Shown here piece by piece: positions 55,221 through 64,000 of a stretch of DNA of 64,000 bases. Within the stretch, counting starts at the first letter, position 1, and the number at the start of each line of letters is the position of its first letter. Source of the stretch: Posidonia oceanica (lineage: Eukaryota; Streptophyta; Magnoliopsida; Alismatales; Posidoniaceae); the NCBI GenBank assembly GCA_037176725.1, contig JAZBRS010000029.1, forward strand, positions 48,990,001 through 49,054,000. The letters are read 5' to 3'. The notes under the pieces were generated by a model. That model was not told the DNA's origin. It worked only from the letters and a program-made list of their open reading frames with translations, and ran no database searches. Position numbers and translations under genes: made by a program.

Positions 55221-56192
55221 TGTAGTAATCCCGGTGTTCAGATCGTCCATGCACACTGCCAAAAGCTCGCGTGCATCGATCGGAATCAGGCTCACTATTA
55301 AGCGGCTATGTCCGAGGAGGAAGGCTCAACTCGAAAACACTTGAAACAGAGGAAAAAAGATAAGAAAAGAAGATAAGACAATTCAGAGTCGCCACCATAT
55401 CTATTATCGGGAGACAAGGAAAACTGGGGGAAATGCGTGGATTAACACGTAAAACCAAGCACAGGGTGCAATGTAAAGGAAAAAAAATGCAAATGAATGC
55501 AAATGATATGACTCATGCCTAGGATAAGGGCAATATAGTAATTGCAGGCCAAAAGACTGGGCAAAGACTCCTGTTACGTGCGGGGAAGGTGTTAGGCACC
55601 CCCGACACGCCCGAGAATCGGTCTTTCTAGGCTTACGCTCGCATACGCAGGGAAATGCAGGTTTGAATGCCTAAGTGCCAATGAATGCCTATATGAATGC
55701 TCAAAGTTGCGCTCTAAGTGATGGGATGCAATGCAGGGAAGTAAACGTGCAGTCTAAGCGCTCAGCAATGCTGTCTGTGTTCCGAACCGGTCGAAACCTG
55801 GCTCGTGAGAACTCCAGGCAGTAAGCATCACTGCCCTATATGCAAATGCAAGCGGAAAAGCAAAACGGCGGTAAAACCAAGCAATGCGGGTGACATGCAA
55901 GAGAAAACAACATAAAACACGCAAAACAATGCGAGAAGCGGGAGCGACATGTGAAACGGTGCAAGAAAACAAGATCGGCATGCAAAACGGTGCAAGAAAC
56001 AAAGCCAGCACAAAACAGTGCAAGAAACAGAAGCTGCACATGAAACGATGCAAGAAACAAGATCGACACGCAAAACGGTGAGAGAAAACAAAGCCAGTAC
56101 GCAAAACAGTGTAGAAAACAAAGCCAGCATGCAAAACAGTGCAAGAAAACAAGATCGGCACGCAAAACGGTGTGAGAAACAAAGCCAGCATG
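55221..56192 (-). mobile_element. T5 LTR, first part
   Basis: Starts TGTAGTAATCCCGGTG inside the T4 accessory ORF. Contains PBS-like motif (55,386-55,394), conserved box (55,560-55,650) and a 30-bp array from 55,905, where the solo LTR interrupts it. Orientation minus. Whether T5 is a full element or solo LTR is not visible; GGCCAC at the left edge gives the expected duplication to look for. Confidence 0.88.
56188..56192. repeat. Target-site duplication GCATG, left copy
   Basis: GCATG directly precedes TGTAGTAATCCC; the identical 5 bp follow the LTR at 62,284-62,288. Confidence 0.93.
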
Positions 56193-59100
56193 TGTAGTAA
56201 TCCCAGTGTTCGGATCGTCCATGAACGTTGCCAAAGCTCGCGTGCACCGATCGGAATCAGGCTCACTATTAGCGGCTATGTTCGAGAAGGAAGACCTAAC
56301 TCGAAAACATTTAAAAGAGAGAAAAAGGGGAAAGAAAAGAAGAAGATAAGACAAAATCGGAGTCGCCACCAAGTCTATTAAATTGGGAGACAAGGAAAAC
56401 CGGGGAAATGCGTGAATAATCACGCAAAACCAAGCAAAAGATGCAATGCAAGGCAATGCAGAAGAAATAAGATGCAAATGAATGCAAATGATGTGACTCG
56501 TGCCTAGGATAAGGGCAGATATGGTCATTGCGGGCCAAGAGAGGGTAAGGACTCCTGTTACGCGCGGGGAAGGTGTTAGGCACCCCCGACACGCCCGAGA
56601 ATCGGTCTTTCTAGGCTTACGCTCGCATACGCAGGGAAATGCAGACTTTGAATGCCTAAGTGCCAATGAATGTCTATCTAGATGCTCAAAGGTGTGCTCT
56701 AAGTGAGGGAATGCAGTGCAGGAAAGTAAACGTGCAATCTAAGCGCTCAGCAACGCTGTCTGTGTTCCGAACCGGACGAAACCTGGCTCGTGAGAACTCC
56801 AGGCAGTAAGCATCACTGCATTATATGCAAATGCGGGCGATAAAACAAAACAGCGGGGAAAACAGGCAATGCAAGCGACATGCAGAGGGAAACAACGTAA
56901 AACACGCGAAACGGTGCGAGACACGAAGCAAGAACGCAAAACGGTGCAAGAAACGAGGTTGACACGCAAAACGATGCAAGAAACAGAACAAGAACGCGAA
57001 ACGGGGCAAGAAAACCAAAGGGCACGCAAAGCGGTGCAAGACGAAGAAGCGGCACGCAAAACGGAGCGAGAAAACCAACAGGCACGCAAAACGGAGCGAG
57101 AAAACCAAAGGGCACGCAAAACGGCGCGAGACAAAGAAGCGGCACACAAAACGGAGCGAGAAAACCAAAGGGCACGCAAAACGGTGCAAGACAAAGAAGC
57201 GGCATGCAAAACGGAGCGAGAAAACCAAAGGGCACGCAAAACGGCGCGAGACAAAGAAGCGGCACGCAAAACGGTGCGAGAAAACAGAACTGCACGCGAA
57301 ACGAAGCAAGAAAACCAAAAGGCACGCAAAACGGTGCAAGACAAAGAGGCAGCACGCAAAACGGTGAGAGAAAGCAAGACTGCACGCAAAACGAAGCAAG
57401 AAAACCAAAGGGCACGCAAAACGGTGCGAGAAAACAGAACTATGCACAAAACGGAGCAAGAAAACCAAAGGGCATGCAAAACGGTGCAAGACAAAGAGGC
57501 AGCATGCAAAACGGTGCGAGAAAACAAGACTGCACGCAAAACGAAGCAAGAAAACCAAAGGGCACGCAAAACGGTGCCAAAAACAACGAAGCAAAACCCC
57601 GGGAAAGCTATGCGGATGCTAAATGCAAGGAAGAGATCGGAAGAAACCAAAGAGAAGCAAAACAGCGCGTGTGTGGGAGCAGACGCTGTTTAGGACCACA
57701 CAGAGTAGGCGTGAAGACCTACAATGGGGAGAGTGAGCAAACGGAGGGATTACCACCTCTTTGTGACCGTTTCCCACTAAACCGCTCCACGATCTGTCTC
57801 GCACGCTGCCCAAAGCTCGCGATGCGATCGGATCGTGGAAAAGGGGGAAGAAAGTCACATTAAGCGGCAAATCCAGGGAAAACGCAACACAAAACACCCA
57901 AGAGTACGCGAAACGGGGATCTGAGTTGATAGACAGGAAGAGGAGGTCCTATTCTATATGCTCAAGGAGACAGAGAGCGAAAACAAAGCAATCGATGCAA
58001 ATGGCATGCAGATGAATGCAATGCAGGGGTCTAGGAGGACATACCTGGAAATCCGGGAGTCTGATCTGAGATCTGTCTGGTCCATGCTGAAGAGTGCTTC
58101 GCTGCGGTCGCCTGGGCAGCTTACTTGAGAAGATCCAACGGCCGGATTGGAAGATATCGCAGCTTCAGAGCAGAAGGGCCAGAACAGGGGAGAAGAACAG
58201 ATCTAGGTGTTCAGGAGGTCCTAGGAGTGTGCGAAAGGTCCTCCCAAGTGAAGGGGAGCTAGAAGTGCTTAGTGTGTGCAAGAGGATGCTAAAATGCAAA
58301 GCTAAATGGATGCAGAATGCATGCAAAAGCAAGAAGAAACAAGGGGGAGAAAATCTGGAAAAGACAGAGATCCAAATGCATTTCTGGAAAAGATGAGGGG
58401 GCTAAATGCAAATTTTCGAAAAGGATGGGGCTTACAGGCGTGGGTTTTGAAAACAGGAGAGGGCAGAGGGTTATTTTGCAGAAGACTGAGCTCAGAATGC
58501 TATTTCGAAAAGAGGGTATGCATCAGAAGAAGTTTTGAAAGCAAGGGCAAAGCAAAATGCAATTTTGAAAAGAATCTGGGGTCTAAAGTGCAAATTTTCC
58601 AGAAAACAGGGTTTTGGGGAGTCTGGGAATGCAAGTGGAGGGTCTACATGCAATTTTGTAAGCATGGGAGCTAAGATGCAACTTTAGGGACAAAACAGTC
58701 TTTTTACATAACTTTAAAGGGATGCAAGGGCCTGTGTCATTTTTAAAACATGCAAGGGCCAAACATGCAATTTTATATGCAAAACATGCTCTGAAAACAG
58801 AAAGACAGGACTGATGTGCAATTTTTGTGAAAAACAGGATTCAAAATGCAATGTAATAAGCAAAAATGCATGCAAAAGGCTACTGTCCACTTAAAATGGA
58901 CCTAAATGCAAAAATGCAAAAACAGAGGGGCAAATATGCAATGCATCACCCAAAAATAAAAATCAGAACCTAAGTTTCTACAGTGCATGGACCTAAGTGC
59001 AAAATCAGTAAAATAAAGGGATGCAGAATGCAATTTCATATGGTAAAATGCATGCAAATAAATAGACTGATTTAAAGCAGGACCTATATGCAAAAATTGA

Positions 59101-62100
59101 AAACAGGAGGACTAAAATGCAAAAGATTACCACTACACAGCACAGTAAAAGGGCTAAAAGGAAAATACTGAAAAGCATGAATAAAAGCAGCAATTTAGCA
59201 TGATATTAAATCAGAAACTAAGCAACTTAAATAAGCTAAGGACCAGAACGCAAAAATATAAAAACTTAAGGCAGAAATGTAATATTTGCAGAAAAATCTT
59301 ATTACTGAGAAAATAAGGCTACAGTGCTCCGTCGGCGGTGGGAAGGTACTGTAGCAGGGACCACCGGAGCTCAGCACCGCCGGCACAGGGCGCTCGCGAA
59401 CGCGCAGGAGGGCGGAGGAGGCTGTCGGCGACCGTGCAGAGCTCCAGGGACCGCCGGGGCGGCGTTCCACTGGCTAGAGCGTCCGGGAGACAGGTGGGCG
59501 GCGCCGGAGACGAAGAACTGACCGGCGAGATGCAGTTGGAGCAGGAGGGCTTGGAAACTACTTCTGGTTGGCGGAAAAGCAGCAGGGGAGGAAGAGGAAG
59601 CCAAGGATATAAGAATCTACCTCTTTCCGCGTCTGAATCGGCCTCCCAACCTCAGTGGCCTCGGCAGTCGTCGGCGGAGGTCGTCTGGGCGCTGCGGCGG
59701 TCGTCGGCGGCTCGCGAGGGCGGGAGCTGCTTCAGAGCGGTCGTCCGGTGCTTCCCTGATGGCTGGACGGAAGCTTCGCGGCTTGGAGAGGGGTTTGGAA
59801 CTCTTTGGGTTCAGACAAGAGACCGGAGGTGGGGGAGACTGTTCGCTGCTCGTCGGACCGGATGGGTGGCCCCGGGAGGTAGCTGGAGGTTCGAGGAGTG
59901 GATCTGGATGGCCGAGTTGCAGTTCTGGAGGGCGTGGAGTGAGTTTGGGAGACGGTCCGATTTCTGGTCAGTGCTCGGGACAGGTGTTTGTAGTGAGGTT
60001 CTCGGCCTGTGGTGAGGGATAGGGCTGGAGGTCGGGTGGCTTAGGGAGGTGGTTTCTCGGCGAGTAACGGGGCAGGGCTTGGGGAGGAGAGGCGGCCTGT
60101 AGTGCGGAGAATTTTTGAAGTCGGTCGGAGTTTGGGTTCTGTCCGGGTTTCAGAAGGTTTGGGGGGAATTCTGGGTTGTTTCGTGCGTGGAAAGGAGGGT
60201 TAGGTTGCAGGAGGTTTCGGCGAGGTTGGGGGGGAATTCTGAAGGATTCTGGAGCGGTTTCGGTCTCTGATTCACAGTGGAGTGATGAGGCTAAGGTTCT
60301 GGTTTTTTGGGTGAGTTTTCGGGGGGAAATGTGGGTTCTCTCTTGCTGGGGATCGCACAGGAGTGGGGGCTCTCTCCGGGATGCTTCTGGGTTGTTCTTC
60401 TTCTCTTCTCCTCCTCCTCCCGTTATGGCTCTACTGATCTCTCCTTTCTTTTCTTGCAGGTCTGCGGGACTGCAGCAATTAATTGCCGAGGAAGCGGTGG
60501 CAGGAGCACGAACATGAAGCGATGCACGCCGGTCCGGTCCGGGCAGAAGGCGTGCGAGCGCAGGCCTGGCAGTGGTAGGGGCTGAAAATGGCAGGCGGTT
60601 CGCAGCAGAGATCGCAGACACTGTAGGCGGGCACTGTGCGGAGGGAGGAAAGGAGGAAGAAGACTGTGGATCGTGGGCCGGGCCTGGGATTTTGAAAAAA
60701 AGAAGGAAAAAAAGGGAATGGGCTGATGGGCCCAGTAAGGGAGAAAAGGAAAATGAGAAGGAAGAGAGAAAGAAAGAGAGGGAAAAGAAAGGGAATAAAA
60801 ATTAGAAAAAATAAATTAAAAATAAATAAACATACTAGAAAGGTTGTGTTGTGAGTTAGGGTTTTAATTAGATTTTTTTAATGACTGTTTTGGGGTTAAT
60901 TAATGTGTTTTGGGCTTGATTAGGGTTTTAGGGCTTTCTTTTGTTTTTAATTTGTTTTCCACTTGATTAAATGTTTGTTAAATCTTTTAAATTGTTTTTT
61001 TTAAATTGTGTTTTCTTGTTAAGTATTTTAGGATGTTAATTAGGATTTTTAAAATTTATTTTTATATTAATTAGCGTGGGTTTTGGCTTTTAGTTTTAGT
61101 CTTTTAGGGTTTTCTTTTCTTAAGTCTTTTGAATTATGTTTTGATTTTTTTATTTGTTAATTTTTCTTGAAAATTTTAGTTGGATTTCTCTGGTTTGATG
61201 GGGTGTTTTTAAGTCTTTTAAATGTGTTTTCCTTTTCCTTTTTAATTAAGTCCTTATGTTGTTTTTCTTATGTTTATTAGGTTAAGTCTCTTGCTTCTTT
61301 AATTACTTATCTTAGTGTTTGTTTTTTAATTCTCCTTTTTAGGGTTTGTTTTTTTTAATTCTTCTGATGGGGTTTTTACTTTTGGTGGGTTTTGATTTTA
61401 TTTTAGTTTTTTCTCGATTTTTCAGTGTTTTCTTTTGGTTTGTTTTGCATTTTTTAGTTTGCATGCTTGATTTTCTTTTTAGCTTGATTTAGTTAAGTTT
61501 AAGTTTTTAATCGCTTGTTTAATGTTTTTTAGTTGTTTTTCTTAGAACTCTGATTTGTTTCTTTTATGTTTTGGGGTTTTACAGATTTTTAGGGATTTTT
61601 ATGGGTTTTTGCAAAAGAGAGAAAAGGGAAAGAGAAGGAGGAAAGGAATGGAAAAAAGAGGGAAGTAAAAGGAAAAGAGATAGGTTTGAGGGAAATGATT
61701 TTTAAAATTCAGGGAAAATGCTAAAAATAAAATAAAAATAGGAATAAGATAGAGAAGGGATAGAAGTACAAAGGGGGCCCATAGCCAAGCCAGGAAAAGG
61801 GGAAGAAGGGGGGGAAGAGAGATGATAATCAGGAGAGAGAAAACGATAATCCCGGAGAGAGAAAACGATAATTTGAGCAAATGGAAGGTTTAGGAGTCTC
61901 GGAAAGGGGTGAAACTTGGCGAGTGGGTAGTCTAGGGTTTCTAGAGCTGGTTCTGAGGTTTTGGTTTAGTTCCAAGGAGGTTCTGGAGGGGTTTTAAGGT
62001 GTAGAAAAAGGGTAGTTTTGCCTAAGTTTCCTAGGGTTTTTGGGGGGGTTCTGGTTTGAGATTTTACGGGCTTTTTGATGGGTTTGCTAAGTCACTAAGG

Positions 62101-62283
62101 GTGAGTTTTCCTATGGATTTTGGTTAGTTTTCAGGTTCAGGAAAGGGGGGTAATCCTAGGTTGAGTTTGGGCTTGTTTTGAGGGAAAAGAGGAAGAGAAA
62201 GGTGTAGGTTTGGGTCTAGATTCGGGTTCAGCAGCCACCAGAAGGTTCCAATCGATCCGGTCTGTCAAAATGGGGTGTCAACA
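56193..62283 (-). mobile_element. Solo LTR, 6,091 bp
   Basis: Complete LTR with TG...CA ends and a perfect 5-bp duplication on both sides, no internal region. Formed by recombination between two LTRs of one element. Sub-parts: PBS-like motif 56,360-56,368, conserved box 56,545-56,630, 30-bp array 56,900-57,600 (GAGAAAACCAAAGGGCACGC type), block shared with T1 and T5 (57,660-58,020), 18-bp hairpin 58,241-58,258, TGCAAT-rich region 58,370-59,290, GC-rich block 59,320-60,640, T-rich U3 60,840-61,620. It confirms the LTR boundaries used for all other elements. Confidence 0.95.
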
Positions 62284-64000
62284 GCATGCAAAATGGTGCA
62301 AGAAACAAAGTGGACACGCGAAACGATGTCAAAAGCGAAGCGGGCACGCAAAACGGTGTCAAAGCAAGCGAAACAAAAATCAACAAAGTCATGCAGATGC
62401 AGGTGCAAGGAGAAAGAGCAAGAGAAGCAAAGGGGAGGCAAACGATGCAAGTGTAAGAACAAGCACCGCTTAAAGACCACGCAATGTAGGTGTGAAGACC
62501 TACAAAGGGGAGAGGAAGCAAGTGGAGGGATTACCACTGTCTTATGACTGTTTCCCACCAAAGTATCCCATGATATGTCTCGGACGCTGCCAAAAGCTCG
62601 CGATGCGATCGGATTGTGGAAAAGGGGGAAGAAAGTCGCAATTAGTAGTGAATACAGGGGAAACACAACACAAGGCACTGAGAGTACGTGAAAAGAGGAG
62701 ACAGAGTTGATAGATAGGAAGAGGGAGTCCTAATCTACATGCTCGAGGAAACAGATAGCAAAAACAATGCATGCAATGCAAATGATGTGCAAATGAATGT
62801 TGTGCGGGGGTTCAGGAGGACTTACCTTGGAAATCTGAAGCCTGATCTGAGAAACGCTGGGTCCATGTGGAAGAGTGCTCCACCGGCGTCGTCCAGGTAG
62901 CTTGGTTGAGAAGATCCGGCGGCCAGATCAGAAGATATGCTGGCTTCAAGGTAGAGGGGCCAGAACAGGGGAGAAGAATGAATCTAAATGTAAAGAAGGT
63001 CCTAGGGGTGTGCAAAACAGGTCCCCCCATGTAAATGGGAGCTAAGTGTGCTGAAGTGTATGCAAAAATGCCAAATGCAAAGATGCATGGGTGCAAATGC
63101 ATGCATGCAAGAAAGGACCTAAGAATAACTTTTCAGAAAACTTAGGGACCTATATGCAATTTTTGAAAAAGTTAAGGACCTAAATGCAAAGAATTTTGAA
63201 AAGTTAGGGGCTTATGTGCAAAGTTTTTGAAAACTTGGGGGTCTGAGTGCAATTTTACAAAATACAGGGTTTAAAATGCAATTTAATAAGATAAACATGC
63301 ATTTGAATAAGTTTTGAAACCATGTGGAGGACTTACATGCAATTTTGAAACATGCAGGGGTTGAAATGCAATTTTGTAAGGTAAAACTGTGATTTTAAAT
63401 AGTTTGTGAATTAAACAGTGGACCTATGTGCAATTTTTAAATATGTAGGGTCTAAAATGCAATTTTATAAGCAAAAGTATGCATTTAAATGAGTTTTATA
63501 AACATGCAGAGGACCTATGTGTAATTTTAAAACATGCAGGGTCTAAAATGCAATTTTATAAGGTAAAATGTTGAAAAATAGATGATGTGCATGCAAATGG
63601 AGGACCTATGTGCAAAAATCAAAAAGCATGGGGGAAATAATGCAATGCAGTAAGAAAAGATGAAAAATAAATGCTTAAATCAACAGAACAGAGGACTGAA
63701 AGGCAAATAAAGAAAAATGCAGGATTAAAATGTAATTTACTAAGGTAAAATCAGAGTATTAAATGAGATTAATAACCAAAGGACTAGAATGCAAAAATAA
63801 AAAGCCACAAGACTAGAAAATAAATGTGCAGAAACTTAAATGAACTGAAAATGGATTGGAATGTAAATAAAAAAAATAACTAGGCTGAATGTAAAGAAAA
63901 TAAATAAACTGTAACAGCAGAGGACTGGAAAGCAATTAAAAAAACATACAGGGCCTGAACTAAAATAAATCTAAAAGGAAAACACAGAAGGAGGACTAAC
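62284..64000 (-). mobile_element. T5 LTR, second part, runs off window
   Basis: Resumes the CAAAATGGTGCAAGAAACAAAG array directly after the right GCATG. Then the block shared with T1 and the solo LTR (62,460-62,640), the hairpin at 63,024-63,041 (imperfect, CCCAT/ATGGG) and the TGCAAT-rich region. About 3 kb more LTR should follow beyond 64,000. Confidence 0.9.
63240..63695 (-). repeat. 91-bp tandem repeat in T5 LTR
   Basis: GGAC(C/T)TA starts recur at 63,329, 63,420, 63,511 and 63,602, exactly 91 bp apart. Each unit includes AATGCAATTTTATAAG and a TGCATTTAAA-like stretch. It reveals the period hidden in the same region of the other LTRs. Confidence 0.8.

Noticed and set aside
55210..55225. 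The junction GGCCAC-TGTAGT as a PBS-LTR border of T4 itself
   Set aside because: The left side continues the accessory ORF in frame; the resemblance to CGCCAC of a PBS is short and the 18-bp PBS is not there.

Overview
This window is repeat DNA from a land plant, almost certainly an angiosperm with large LTR-retrotransposon nests. I found no host gene, tRNA, rRNA or CRISPR array. Nearly every base can be assigned to five related Ty3/gypsy elements of the Tat (Ogre/Retand-like) lineage or to one satellite block. The lineage call rests on a Ty3-type reverse transcriptase followed by a second, archaeal-type RNase H, a primer-binding site beginning TGGCGACTC, LTRs of 3.4-6.1 kb, a polypurine tract ending AGGGGCATC before TGTTGACACCCC, and tandem-repeat-rich 3' untranslated regions.

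Layout. T1 (minus strand, 1-22,694) is nearly complete: partial 3' LTR (1-952), hairpin-rich 3' UTR, an accessory ORF, gag-pro-pol in one reading frame, leader, PBS and a 5.85 kb 5' LTR. T1 sits inside T2 (plus strand), of which 22,695-33,279 remains: accessory ORF, 3' UTR arrays, PPT and 3' LTR. T2 sits inside the linker-coding part of T3 (minus strand, 33,280-43,165), which has a decayed gag-pro and a different, 3.4 kb LTR carrying paired 29-bp hairpins. T3 sits in a 51-bp satellite (43,166-46,239), whose other side is cut by T4 (minus strand, from 46,240): a 3' LTR, 3' UTR arrays and a truncated accessory ORF. T5 enters that ORF at 55,221; only one of its LTRs is visible, and it is split by a solo LTR (56,193-62,283) flanked by the 5-bp duplication GCATG. 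The nesting gives relative ages: satellite, then T3 and T4, then T2 and T5, then T1 and the solo LTR.

How the parts work together. The gag-pro-pol frame supplies capsid, protease, reverse transcriptase, two RNase H domains and integrase. The PBS and PPT prime the two cDNA strands. A roughly 400-codon accessory protein, distantly like the plant DUF7745/plant-mobile-domain families, is kept in sense orientation downstream of pol in three elements. All copies are broken, mainly by Gln-to-stop changes (CAG to TAG), as expected from deamination at methylated CHG sites.

Most interesting is the 3' UTR and LTR architecture. Unrelated-looking arrays are built from short hairpins, often with about 8-9 nt between the arms, whose two arms change together (GATA/TATC, GACA/TGTC, GATAG/CTATC, GATGA/TCATC, GATAAG/CTTATC, GTA/TAC, GCA/TGC). 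Similar paired changes occur in an 18-bp LTR hairpin, a 27-bp hairpin between accessory ORF and arrays, and a large hairpin around the PPT. All LTRs also carry an internal PBS-like motif about 120-175 bp before their end.
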